Assembly (NCBI GenBank): GCA_033725935.1
Contig: MU867068.1
Coordinates: 310,001-374,000, forward strand
DNA: 64,000 bases
DNA from: Cladorrhinum sp. PSN259
Taxonomy: Eukaryota > Ascomycota > Sordariomycetes > Sordariales > Podosporaceae
Reading direction: 5' to 3'
Made by a program: the position numbers and the translations under genes. Numbering within the stretch: the first letter of the stretch is position 1; each line of letters opens with the position of its first letter. This document shows, one piece after another, positions 46,910 to 58,040 of this stretch. The notes below the pieces were generated by a model, which saw only the letters and a program-made list of their open reading frames with translations, was not told where the DNA came from and made no database searches.

Positions 46910-47962
46910 TTACGCCCCACCAGAAGCGGCCCCAGCCATGATCATGATCTGCTGCGCCCGCCTCCTGTCCACCTCCTTCTTGAGCATGACGAGGCAGGTA
47001 GTGACAGCCATGACGGTCATCATTTCTTTGTCCGTCTCTTCTTTCCCTTGCTCTTGCTCTTGCTTTTGGTCCCCCTCGCCACCCTGAGTAACGCCGTAGT
47101 AGAACTCGTCCAGCTTCGCAAGATCGAGCAGTAACCTCCCGCCGTTCCCGGCGGAAGAAGCGGAGCTGCCTTCGGTTCTCGTCTCCTTGCTGCGTACGAA
47201 CTTGCCGACCACGGTGCGGACTTCTTGGGGCTTTGAAGCGTGGCCGCCGCCGCCGTGTGAGATCCTGGTCACGCGCTCGAGGAGGAGGAGCGAGTGGGAT
47301 TCGCAGTGGAAGTAGTCCCTTTGATGTTTGGAGAGGAGAGGTTCGGATTTGCGTTCCGACCGGGATGCATAACGCCACTGAAAGGTTCCGAGGCGGGTCT
47401 GGAAGATGGTTGTGCGGGACAGGAGGGAGGTTGATTTGAGGGGGAAGGCGTCGTATTCTGCTGGTTGGATTTCAGAGGACTCAGGCTCTGGTTCCGAGGA
47501 GGGTGAGGAGGAGGATGAGGATGAGGACTGGGGTCGGGTTTGGGTTCCTTGGGGGTTGCTGAAAGGAAGGAATAAGCGGACTTGAGGAGGCCGGGAGGGA
47601 CCGCATTGGTAGGTTGTTGTTGAGAGGGTTTGGGAGGTTGTGGCGTCGGTTAGGTAGCAGGAACCTGAGGATCGGGAAGGGCGGAGGGAGGTGTAGAGGG
47701 GGGCTGGCTCCCCCCCAGAGGATGAAAGGGAGAAGATGGGGATTGGGTCTGGGCGGAGGGGGAGGGGGAGGGAGAGCCAGGGTTTGCCGGGGGTTTGGAT
47801 TTGTATGGCTGTTGTTGGGTTGAATGTGGAGGAGGAGGAGGGTTGGTAAGGGGGTGGAGAGGAGGTTATGGAGGATAGCTCGATTGGGTCTTTGGCGTAG
47901 GGAGGTGGAAAGGAGGTGGGGAGGGTGACGGTTGTTGCTGTTGTTGCTGTTGTGGTTGTCAT
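46910..47962 (-). CDS. Uncharacterised fungal protein with two PPPY motifs
   Basis: A single exon of 350 aa from ATG 47962. I do not recognise the family with certainty. The N-terminus is Thr-rich and carries two PPPY motifs (in SFPPPYAKD and SPPPYQPSS), which are binding sites for WW domains such as those of the Rsp5/Nedd4 ubiquitin ligase. The middle alternates short hydrophobic strands with polar loops, with pieces such as SCYLTDATTSQTLSTTTYQCG, RTTIFQTRLGTFQWRYAS and SHSLLLLERV. This is compatible with a beta-barrel of the tubby/LURP type, but that is a guess. A poly-Ser stretch interrupts it. The C-terminal 40 residues (EMMTVMAVTTCLVMLKKE) could form a helix. No signal peptide or clear membrane segment was seen. 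Confidence 0.65.
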   Translation of the reverse strand: MTTTTATTATTVTLPTSFPPPYAKDPIELSSITSSPPPYQPSSSSTFNPTTAIQIQTPGKPWLSLPLPLRPDPIPIFSLSSSGGEPAPLYTSLRPSRSSGSCYLTDATTSQTLSTTTYQCGPSRPPQVRLFLPFSNPQGTQTRPQSSSSSSSSPSSEPEPESSEIQPAEYDAFPLKSTSLLSRTTIFQTRLGTFQWRYASRSERKSEPLLSKHQRDYFHCESHSLLLLERVTRISHGGGGHASKPQEVRTVVGKFVRSKETRTEGSSASSAGNGGRLLLDLAKLDEFYYGVTQGGEGDQKQEQEQGKEETDKEMMTVMAVTTCLVMLKKEVDRRRAQQIMIMAGAASGGA

Positions 47963-48835
47963 TTTCGATGGGGTTTTAGCTAGTCACGCTTGGTTACAAT
48001 ACTATAGGGGTTGGGTGATGGTTTGATAAATTTAATGAAGATGATGAAAGGGTGAGGCCTATATATTTTCAATTTATTCCAATCGCTCAGATGTGATCTA
48101 CGGCTACAAACTGCTAAGCCACAGACTCTACGCTCATATTTCGCCCGATTTTCCTGCGTCATCAAGATAAAAAGCCCAGGGCTAACTGGAAGGCTGTCTG
48201 AACAAAAGAACTTGTTGACGTGGCTTAGCTTTTCGCCTGACAGGCCCTTGGCGTCTTCTCGAAGCCGTTGACTACGAGTGCGAAATACGAAATACGGGGC
48301 AAGCTGGGGTACCCCTGTCCGTCCGAGTTGATCGGTTTCTTTGTGTTACATATATTTCTTGGGTGTTATATGCAGCCCTTGTGCGCTGGGTTAGAGAGCA
48401 GAAAGACTCTCAGCTGTTCACGATGGCTGCATACGCATAACTAAGATCAAAAGGAGGGTTTAGGAGTGAGATATGACAGCTATATGCATAGATGCATTCT
48501 AAATCTTTTCTCTCACACCAGGCCTGTACGTTTACTACAGCCGGTGATATGACCAAGCCATGGTAAATCGGACAGGATCCATACGAAATACGTGAAGCTT
48601 CGACCGGAAACCACATCAATTAGAGGCTGGTATATCTACCACTAAAGACAGATCATGTTCTTCCCATTGGATGGTTTACTGAATCCCGGGCCGTTGTTGT
48701 GACTTTGCTTCTGGCCCCCATTATGCATGTGCGCTTCACACTTCTAATCACTTGCATGTACGAAACACGAGAGAAAAAGCGGCCGCCATTCTACTAAGAT
48801 TTAATTATATTCTCTCCATGTTAGCTAACAAAACT
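47963..48835. other. Spacer between two minus-strand genes
   Basis: 870 bp holding the promoter of the gene at 46910-47962 and the 3' UTR of the Zn2Cys6 gene. No coding region was seen. Confidence 0.65.
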
Positions 48836-50863
48836 TCAATGAGTCTTGCCAAAGAACCTTCTATCAACATCCAACTGCGCCTCCACCCACATCGGCCACC
48901 TGTTATACACCAAATGCTCCTCATCGACCAACCCATTCAAGTACTTCAACCACCTTATAATCCCCAAACTTATATCATTCCCTGCCTTCCCCGCGTATTC
49001 CTTTTCTCTCTGAGGTCTCCTCCCAGGAGGGCACACCACAGCAGCCTTCCCCTCCGTCTCGGTGATAACAGCCATGATCTGCTTCAGCGCGATCCAGTGC
49101 GTGGCCAACAGAACCGCAACCTGATTACCCCGCTCAGCAATCAGCCTCTGAAACCTCTCATGGCTCAACCTCATCCACCACCCGTAATGCTCCGTCATGG
49201 CCAGATAGGCCTTCCAGCTGGAGACATGTAAACAGTCTGTCATCTGCTTAAGTAACTCCCAGTATTCCCTTTCCACACTTTTGGTGACGTTTCCCTCCTC
49301 ATCCACCTCCTCCTCGCCTAACAGCACTTCCAGTCCGTTCAAACCCACAACGGCATCATCAACCCACTCCCTCCTGACCAGTCCGACCTCAAGCATATAC
49401 GGCTCTAGCTTCTTCTGGCTCTCCCGCTCGACCAGCAGCTCCCCAAACATCATCTTGCTGTTATCCAGTCCGCCCACGTACATTTGTATCGCAACTATGA
49501 CGATCCCCCGGATAAAAGTCATGTACTCTACCATCCCGTCGTCCAGCAGGACGGACTGAAACGTCAGAGCAAAACAAGTAGCCATGAGGGCGTTTCCCTC
49601 TTCGGCCAGCAGACCTTTGCCCCTCTTACACACACCTTCATTTTTGTCCTCTTTTTTGCATCTGCCTTTATCTTCTTGACATCCTCCTCCTACTCCTCCC
49701 CCCTCCGACGACGGCGATGATGCTGATGATGATGACTTTGAGTCTGAACAAGAAGAATCAGATAAACACCGCTTAATATCCCGAATAGCTTTTACCCGAT
49801 GGCTCATGGCGGCCGTGTACAGCTCTCCGACCCTCTCTTTCTCGCTTCTTTGTGAGGAGGAGTCCACAGAAACAGAATCAGCCAGAGAAGAAGCGGCGTA
49901 ACCCAGTATGGCGTGCATCAAAAAGGGGTGCGCCTGCGAGAGGCAGGGGATCTCGTGCGTCCAGAGGGGTTCGGACCCGAGGGGGTGGTGGGGGTAGCAC
50001 GTCGACAAGAAATGGTGGAAGAGGCGGAGGTCTAGGAGCGTGAACTGTTTTTCGCCGCCGCTGCCCGAAGGTTCGTTGAGTAAAGATGCTGCTGGAGGAG
50101 CCTGAGCAGCGGGGTTGTTGGTAGATCGGGAATATGCTGAAGATAAAGACGAAGAAGAGTAAGAAGAAGAAGGCGGTGGTGGATAAGTGCATTCTAGACC
50201 CGTTTTGACGCAGTTACCGCAGCATGGTTTTGTTTCTTGACACTGGCAAATAAGCGAGTATTAGAGATGGTCGCTTGGTGGACTTTTTTGTCTTTGTTTT
50301 TTATTTTGTTTACATGCATGCACCCTTTTTGGGTAGCTGGAAAAACATGCGGTTGGGAAGTGTCAAAAACGTACCTTAATTCTTCGCCTCTTACAGTTGT
50401 AGCAGCCTCGTCTAGACTTGGTGTGACCTCGTCTTTCGAGTCTTTGTTTGGTAGTAGTGGGTTTCGTATTCTGAGTCCGCTGTGGGTGGCTGGGCGGTGA
50501 TGGGCTTGCAGTGTGGCTGCCTTGCGGGTGTTGGTGGAGGATCATTGCTGCTGATCCTCCTCCTCCTCCTCCTCCTCCTCCTCCTCCTCCTCCTCCTCCT
50601 CCTCCTCCTCCTCCTCCTCCTACTGGTGAAGCTGATGACGGTAATGTCGCTGGCGCCGGTGCGATGCTAAAATGCTGGGGCAGTGTGAATGTTTGTATGG
50701 CTGCAGGTGAGACTGAGAGAGGATGGCTCGTTGAAGTCGATGAACCGTCTTCAGCCAAATAGTCATTATTTTGTGGCTGGAAATATACCGAATAGTCAAA
50801 TTCCGGTGCTTCGGCAGAGACGAGAGGAAGGAGAGACATGTTGGGGTCGGTTGTGAAGTTCAT
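48836..50863 (-). CDS. Zn2Cys6 binuclear-cluster transcription factor
   Basis: Exons 50375-50863 and 48836-50242 with a 132-nt intron (donor GTACGT) give 631 aa. The intron splits the zinc cluster, so the DNA-binding domain appears only after splicing. Cysteines at 154, 157, 164, 171, 174 and 181 give C-x2-C-x6-C-x6-C-x2-C-x6-C, with the recognition segment CKRRRIKC. Before it, an N-terminal region of about 150 residues contains an uninterrupted run of 22 Gly (82-103). After it come a Ser/Pro linker and a C-terminal region with helices such as FHHFLSTCYPHHPL and PFLMHAILGYAASSLA, typical of the fungal-specific factor domain shared by sterol-uptake regulators of the Upc2 type. Target genes cannot be inferred; no metabolic cluster is adjacent. 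Confidence 0.9.
50555..50620. repeat. Trinucleotide (CTC/GAG-type) microsatellite coding for 22 Gly
   Basis: Twenty-two GGA/GGN codons on the minus strand inside exon 1 of the Zn2Cys6 gene. The near-pure repeat on the DNA level suggests recent expansion by slippage and likely length variation among strains. Confidence 0.9.
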
Positions 50864-53800
50864 TTTTACTGATTTCGTTGATCACTGTTACCAACGTCTG
50901 CAATTGTTTTTGCAATTATCAATAATCTATAAAATCGAGAAGCCTCAGTTCGCAATAAAGAAAGCAAAGCCAAGTTCATTAAAGAGTTCATCGTCAGCAT
51001 GTGCAATTCGCAAAGCCTCGTCACCTTCCAGCATTGCCAAGAGTGGCAGTGTCGTTGGTAGTATTACTTTTAAGTGTGCCTAAAATCCCTATTGGATATT
51101 TTGCGATGGATTATCCACGACCCTAGGCTTATTTGACCGTGAACGTCATAACGTCTCCGAGATCTAAACATCACAGACTTCACGACCCCGTCTCCCGGCA
51201 CTCCGGCACACGCGGGGCAGACCGCTCGGTAAGCACCTTGGGATTGAATGGGGTATCTTCGGGCCAATCGTCCACTGAGATCTAGAAGATGCTCAGCAAA
51301 CCCAGTCTTGAGTCGGGTCATATTTTCCTCCGAGTACGCCTGTTCAGAGACATGAGCCTCGTAAAATAATGGTAGCCTTCAGCCCTGTGAGGTTTTGGTG
51401 CAGTGTTTTTGTTTCTTTCGGCGATTGCCGGCAGGCTAAGCCAATTCTCTGGGACGACATGGTTCATTTCACCTTCCTATTTGGGATGTTGGTGATGGCA
51501 GAGAAGGCGGTGACCTTCAATATATTATTACGGTGACTCAACAGGCCGTAGCAAGTCAGGCGTGTGATGTCTGCACTGCTCTGGTCAGCGAGGGCTTTTT
51601 GGCTCTGAGGTGCGTGGCTGTAGAGTTCAATGAGAGGGGTAGTCGTCATCTCCGATATGGCTCTCTGGTGGAGGTCGAGTTTCAATGAGTAGGAGGCCCA
51701 TTTTCCGGCAATGGTGTCTCACAGTGTGTCAGGAACAATTGGCCTTGCTGCCAAGAGCTGCTGTTACCCGTAACTCAACCACCTGGCAACTTGGGGGGTA
51801 AGGATGCATCGATGCAGTGACTCCGTGTGAGTGGTTGCGTGTTCCGGTCTCCACCTAAAAGAATATCGAGAGTGATTCAGATGATGGCGGAATCGGTAAC
51901 TTTAATATCCAAGCAGGTGCTGTTCTTAAGAAGATATTAAATGTTCAGGAACCGGGAACTGGACTGTGGTATCACCCTTCTAGTGTACGTTCGTCAATAT
52001 ATATTGAAACAAGAGAGATGGTTACACAGTATTGGCTTTAGAAGGTGACGAGGAGCAACAAGGACGTTCGGATAAGGTACGCCACAGAAATACGCTTTGA
52101 TCAGCCACTGTTTGCATGCACCTTGCCCCTGACCCGAACTCGACAAACCCACGGATCAAAAGGCCAAAAATTTGAAGCCGGTTCGGAACTTTGAAGAGAG
52201 ACGGACGGACGGCTCGGGTGCGAAAGACCTCCCTCAAATTAAAATTCTGCCAGAGATGGAGCAAGAAGCGTACCGCTACACCATTGTACTAGCGCCATTT
52301 GGAATCGAACCAAATACAGTATTTTTCCCCAGTGCCAACCAGATGGTACCACAACCCGGAATTACGTCTTGTCCTCACCCGCTTCAACCTTTTTATGAAA
52401 AGAACGGTGGGCCGAATTCGTAAGACACTGGAAACGTAAACCCACACTGGCCCTAACTGCCGGCAATCAATCACACCTCTGGACTATCTCCACGTGTCCC
52501 GCTCTGCAATGGTGATTGTCGCTGAAACCAATAAAAGTCGAGTCTGGCCTATGGAAAACTGGAGGAGGTGCAGTTGTCCGTGACGGAACCGGGCCGGCTA
52601 CAGTAGCTGATGCTGGTGGCGGCGGGGCGGCGCATCGCTTTTCCTTGAGACTGATGCTAATTTTCTCCTTCCCCCTTTGGCTTACATCTCGCTGAACAGA
52701 ACCCGAAAAATTCTGCTCATAATCTTGGCCGTGCAATGGTTTTTCTTTCTTTCGCCACATTGCCTGATGAGAGTTGGTTCCAGAATCCCGATTTTTTTTT
52801 TCTTCTTTTACCCTGGCAAGAGATTTTTCTCGCTTGCCTAGCGTGAAAAATAAGCATTTTATCCCACTGGCACGTTTTTCTTAGGGCACCGTCAATCTGG
52901 GTGTAATTTCGCTTCAGACATCCCGACGTCGATCGATGAGCTGTCACCGTTGCGAAGCTCCACGTCGTCCAACCCTCTAAAACTAGTTTTGGTTCTTATC
53001 GTGCAGTTGTGCAAGGGTTCGGTTTCTTCAATTGCGCTCAAGTTGTCAAAGATATCGCATGCGCCGGCAGTGGCTGCGAAAACTGAAAAGGGGTGCCGAG
53101 CCGCCCACCCCGCAAAAGCAAGAAGAAGCGTGTTTCGGAGTGAGTCGTGATGACAACTCCCAAGGAGGATATTCCGCGCGCTAGAGATATCGTCTCCCAT
53201 GGGTCTGGATTTGGGAATTTCCCGGCAAATAGATTCCACTCTTCCAGCTTGCTCTATGCCTCGGGTGCAAACTCCGATCTCCTTGCCAGTGCTTGCGTAA
53301 TACACTGGGGAAAACGGAAGGACGAGTTTTTTTATTTATTTCGAGGTTCCATGTTTATTCCCTCAAAGCTGCAGCAAGAATTGCCGTGTTCCTGCAGGAG
53401 AAAGAGCAGATTTTCCTGAAAAAGCGCTGTACCTGCATGCCATAGTATCAGGCACCCTTGCAATTGGATCAATTGGCGAGGCGCCGCTCAAGGTGGGTCT
53501 AGCGTTGGCGCAAACCCACCGCGTTGGTTGGTTAGTGTGTCGGTCTTAGCGGAGCACACCTCCGACAGGGAAGCGATCAACAAATGTGACAATCAACGGG
53601 GGTGGTTCGGACGACATCTCCTTCGATGACCCCACCTTTTGCGATCAGCGCCAGATGCAACACCTCTCTTTCTTCTTTCCCCCATCATGTTCTGGTGCTG
53701 TTCGGGTCTCGAAAAGGGTCGTTTTTAGGGGCGGTTGATGTGAGCTTGGGATTGAACTGACGTGAGCCAGACAGACGGTGGAATGATTTGGCTAATAATT

Positions 53801-54957
53801 CAGGTAGATGGCCCTTGCATACCTAGTCCGAGCTCATCCGCACCCGCCCTTCTTGGGATGCCACGGATGTTTGTGCCTACTGCTACAGCTCTCGTGCCTC
53901 AGCTACTTTCAGCTGTGGTTAGGTAATGGGCAAATGGGGATTTCCCTGGATACAACCTGGAAGGCTGGGCCTCGAATGCGGTTGGGTTGGGCTGGCCGAG
54001 GATGATGGTCTCTCTCTCTCTGGTCTCTCTTCCCCAGGGCCAATTCGAGGCGTGGTTTTACCGCAAAACCATGCCATACCTATGAATTCTGGCATTGATT
54101 TCCAATATCGTCATAAGTGGTTATTGTAGTCACAATTGGAGGACCATCTTGTCTTGAGAATTGTGTATAAGTGTCTCTTCATCCGTGCTTCCCGCACCTG
54201 GTGGAGAGAGAGCAGGAAATCTTAGGAACAATCATCCCGACCCTGTGGCTCAATCACATTTTTAATTTGTCTGTCGTTTGTGTTCCAGACGTTCCGAGTG
54301 GGGCAGACTCCTGCTGCTGCCCAGCATCCCCCTTCCAGGTTGCGCTCGCCGTTCCTGTGCCTGGATCACCCGCTCCTTCCCAATCCTGTTTTGCACGCCT
54401 CTCACCCCCTGCTTTTTCCCGCCGACCCGCCTTGCCAAAAGAGCGACTGCGACTTCTCGTCTTTAAATCGCTTCCAACCCCCCACTCTCCCTTTGGCGTT
54501 TTCTCTATTCCACCTTCACCTGCGGTCCTGGGCCTCTTTCCGTTCCTTTTCGTGTCGCCAGCTTCGACCGTCGTCTTTTTCGTCGTACATCAATCACACT
54601 CGGCTCGGTCACTCGGTACCGCTGATCCCTTCTCGTTCTGCACGACTCCCGGTTTGCCGTCACCTGTCCCACGCACACCTCAAATTCGCATCACTCCTTC
54701 TGCGTCTTTGACAGACAGCGACACCGCAACCAAGACACAGCAATATTGGATCAGTCCACCTTCGGCATCTCTTCCCTTCATTTACTTGACCAGTCCGTCG
54801 CCTAGTGCATACGGCAGTAAAGGTAGTATCTTTTTGATACAACCTTCCATTCCTTTTCACGACTTGTCGTGCTGGCATTCCTACCCGCCTTGCTGCGCTC
54901 CTTTTCAACAACTCCTGCGACCCAGTGATCATCAAATACCCGCACAACACTCCGAAA
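50864..54957. other. 4.1 kb spacer upstream of the Zn2Cys6 and GH128 genes
   Basis: No gene that I can support. Two minus-strand open frames (51464-51685 and 51070-51321) have coding-like composition but no recognised domain and may be relics. tRNA-like box B and box A sequences occur at 52273-52311. The right end, from about 54300, is a strongly pyrimidine-rich leader running into the GH128 start codon. Confidence 0.5.
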
Positions 54958-56181
54958 ATGCTTTCCAAGACTCTTCTCGCGCTGGCCGCCGCCTGCCTCG
55001 CCGGCCAGACCGTTGCTGGTTCTCACCACCAGCACGGCCTTCAGCATGCCCATGAGAAGCGTGCCCTCGTCACCGAGCTTGTTACCGTCACCAATTGGGT
55101 TACTGTTACTATGGGTGGAAGCGAGACAAAGACCAGCGCTCGGGTCTTCTACACCCGCACTCGTAAGACCAGGTCCCACACTAAATCGACTTCGACTTCG
55201 ACCACAACCACCACCGTCAGTTTGGCCCCGGCTCCTCCCCCGCCTACTATCGAGGTTGCTGCCCCTGTTCCGACCACCATCACCACCAGAATCCGCCCTG
55301 TCGATACCCCCGAGTCCATTGCTCCTATTGAGGCTCCCATCGATGCTCCCAAGACTGAGCCTGCTGCTCAGCTTCCACCTGCCGAGGCCCCAACTGTCCC
55401 CGCCCCTGTTGCCGTCTCGACCAAGGCAGCTCAGCCAGCGCCTGCTCCCGCTCCCGACTCCGGTTCCAAGAGCAGCATCCCTGGAAAGCGTGGTGTGGCT
55501 TACAACAATGCCGGGTACCTCCAGCGGTTCCTCAACTCTGGCAGCAAGATTCACTGGTGCTACAACTGGGGCCAGTATGATGATTCCGGAGTCGGCATCC
55601 CCTTTATCCCGACTCTCTGGGGTCTGAAGCTTGACTTTGCCCAAACTTGGCCTGCTAATGCTCAGGCGGCCATCAACAAGGGTGCTCCGGCTCTCTTCAG
55701 CTTCAACGAACCCGACCATGCCTCCCAATCCAACATGTCTCCTCAGCTTGCCGCTCAGAAGCACATTGAGCTCATGAATCCTTTCGCAGGCAAGACTCGC
55801 ATCGGCTCTCCATCCATCACCAACAGCGGCAACTCTGGTGAGGGTATCGAGTGGCTCAAGGCGTTCTTCGACGCTTGCGCTGGCAACTGCGTGGTCGACT
55901 TTGTCAACATCCATATCTACGGATTCGACACCGATACCTTCCTTGCTCATCTTGTCAAGGTCCACGAGCTCTTCAAGAAGCCTGTGTGGATCACCGAGTT
56001 TGCCTTTGGCGGTTCCGAGTCTGAGATTAACAGCCAGCTCAGCACCGTTCTCAAGGCTCTTGAGGGTGACAGCAAGTACGACTTCGTCGAGCACTACTCG
56101 TACTTCATGGCCGAGGAGGGCTATCTGATTAAGGGCAACTCCCTCAGCACCTATGGTAACACCTATGCTTATGGTGCTTAA
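54958..56181 (+). CDS. Secreted GH128-type (Asl1-like) glycoside hydrolase
   Basis: A single exon of 407 aa. ATG 54958 is chosen because it directly begins a signal peptide (MLSKTLLALAAACLAGQTVAG); an upstream in-frame GTG at 54925 is not a start. A possible Kex2-type KR site follows the signal (HEKR|ALV). Residues about 40-165 are rich in Thr, Pro and Ala, a likely O-glycosylated stalk or wall-spanning region. The catalytic domain begins near KRGVAYNNAGYL (about 177) and contains HWCYNWGQ, SFNEPDHAS (E251) and VWITEFAFGGSE (E347). Those two Glu are the likely acid/base and nucleophile of this TIM-barrel family. GH128 enzymes cleave beta-1,3-glucans, and the S. pombe homologue Asl1 is a cell-wall protein. 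The role is probably wall remodelling. Confidence 0.92.
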   Translation: MLSKTLLALAAACLAGQTVAGSHHQHGLQHAHEKRALVTELVTVTNWVTVTMGGSETKTSARVFYTRTRKTRSHTKSTSTSTTTTTVSLAPAPPPPTIEVAAPVPTTITTRIRPVDTPESIAPIEAPIDAPKTEPAAQLPPAEAPTVPAPVAVSTKAAQPAPAPAPDSGSKSSIPGKRGVAYNNAGYLQRFLNSGSKIHWCYNWGQYDDSGVGIPFIPTLWGLKLDFAQTWPANAQAAINKGAPALFSFNEPDHASQSNMSPQLAAQKHIELMNPFAGKTRIGSPSITNSGNSGEGIEWLKAFFDACAGNCVVDFVNIHIYGFDTDTFLAHLVKVHELFKKPVWITEFAFGGSESEINSQLSTVLKALEGDSKYDFVEHYSYFMAEEGYLIKGNSLSTYGNTYAYGA

Positions 56182-58040
56182 GAGCTCTTACCGCTTTGTA
56201 AAAGCTGGATATTTTGTCAGGATATACAGCAAACGGCAAGGCTTGCCTTTACTGAGATTTCGACCTCTATATCGGTTCGTGGGATAGGAAAGTGGAAGTC
56301 TGTCTTCTTGAAACAGGATATTTTTTCCTAGCTTTTCGGGCGATATCTTTCATCACCTTCGATGAGAGATGATCAAGAAATTCTTTATTTGGATTGTAAA
56401 TATTTTCTGTCTCGTTTTTTTTTTTCTTTTTCTTTTTTTCACTTCTTTTACACTCTTTTTTTCTGAGCAGACTCTTTCCTTCATGAAGAGGAAGTGTTTT
56501 TGGCTCATGATGACCATTTTTTGTATGGGAGGATGGATGGGTATTTATGTATGTAAAACGGCATGGCTCTGGGAATCTTTGTGGGTTTTTGCTTTTAAGG
56601 AAGGGCAATGGAACATATCAAGGGATGCAAATAGAGCTTCATGAAGTCTAACGAATTGGAAGGTTTATATAAAAAAACATGGATTTGACGATGATTTGTG
56701 ATTCTTCTTGTTTGAGATGTGGGGAATTTTTGCTTGTACAAAAGGCTTTGAGATGGAAGTTATTATCTTGGTGAGCTTCGAGTGATGGGGGGATGCTCGA
56801 GGTTTGGATTGAAGGGCACACGGTCATTTTCTCTCACTTTTCGTAGGCCGGATATCGGCTTCCTGTAAATTAGAGGTGATATATTATGGTTTCGAGTATT
56901 GTTCTACTGCATTTTGTTCTAGAAGATAAACAAGTAGGTAGCCGAGGGCGGAGAGGGAGATGGCCGGGAGAGGGCCGGGGAAAAAAGGGAGCATTCATAC
57001 ATATTTGTACGTATCAATTTATTTTATATATAAAATAATAATAATATTTCGTACTACCGATTGCCCTTTAGTCAAAGGTTCGCCGGTCCTGCTAGCTATC
57101 TTATTGTACAGGAAAACCATGCCAGTTATCTGGCTGGGTGAAAAACCTATACCCTCCTTTATTTTATATATATATATATATTTATTTATTATATTCGGTA
57201 ACTGGCATGAACCGTACATGTAAGTATTTACTTGGCTCGGTTTTAGGTCCTCGCAATTTATTTTTTTGTTACTTTACTGCATGGTATGTATCTGCTGCGT
57301 TGCGGTTATTCATGGATTGGGCTGCCGTTTTGGGGTTTTTTCTCTTCTCCCTGTAGGGGTTTTGTGAAAGGGAGGGAGGAAGGGAGGGATGGGGGGGTTT
57401 TGTGTACTCGTTGCGTGTTGCGTGGTGCATGGTAAATATACGTAACGGAAATTGGGGTTGTTGTTATTGTTGCTGCTTGTTGCATGTGAAGCTGTGTCGT
57501 CGTCGGCCTCGGGTGGACGGGACGGGACGGATGATGGGTTGGTGGGTGGGTGCACTGCCCTTGTTTAAATTGTGTTAGGGTAGAAGGGAGTCGTCGACTT
57601 GAATTAGATAACCCAGATCGATGGTGATGGATGGATGGATATTATCATGATGTAGGATTTTTTGAGGAGCTTTGATTTGGTGTTGTGGGAGGGCGCTTTG
57701 TTGCTGAATATTTATTGTGTCGTTTTCTCTAAAATAAACATCGTTCTAGTGCATGAGATGTGTGAATTGGTTAGTTTCATTCTTATGAAAAGAAGTACGG
57801 ATAGGATATATATATAATACTCGGCTTGCTAGGAATTGTTTTGTCTAGGCAACAAGGTGGGTGTTATACCCATAGGTTCTAAGAGCTTCTAGACTAATGG
57901 TGGCACTGAGGTTGTTGGCTTTCGAATGGCAAAGCATATAGAGACACAGTCTGGGACGTGTAACTGTATCTGAGCGAATAAAACCAACCTAAACTACTAC
58001 TGCTTGATCCAACTGGAAATGCCCGAAATTCCACTTACTC
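56182..58040. other. Convergent spacer after the GH128 gene
   Basis: 1.9 kb, AT-rich with T runs (for example 56415-56440) and a (TA)n stretch at about 57165-57181. It should hold the 3' UTRs of the two flanking genes. No coding region was seen. Confidence 0.65.

Noticed and set aside
52892..53305. 137-aa minus-strand open frame
   Set aside because: Its first codon is GTG, with no splice partner or recognisable motif.
54171..55055. 294-aa plus-strand open frame overlapping the GH128 start
   Set aside because: It begins at GTG, is a pyrimidine-rich leader translated in the wrong frame and overlaps the signal peptide.
54802..56094. 430-aa minus-strand open frame across the GH128 gene
   Set aside because: Antisense shadow of the glucanase gene with Gly/Ser-rich random composition; the plus-strand frame has signal peptide and catalytic motifs.
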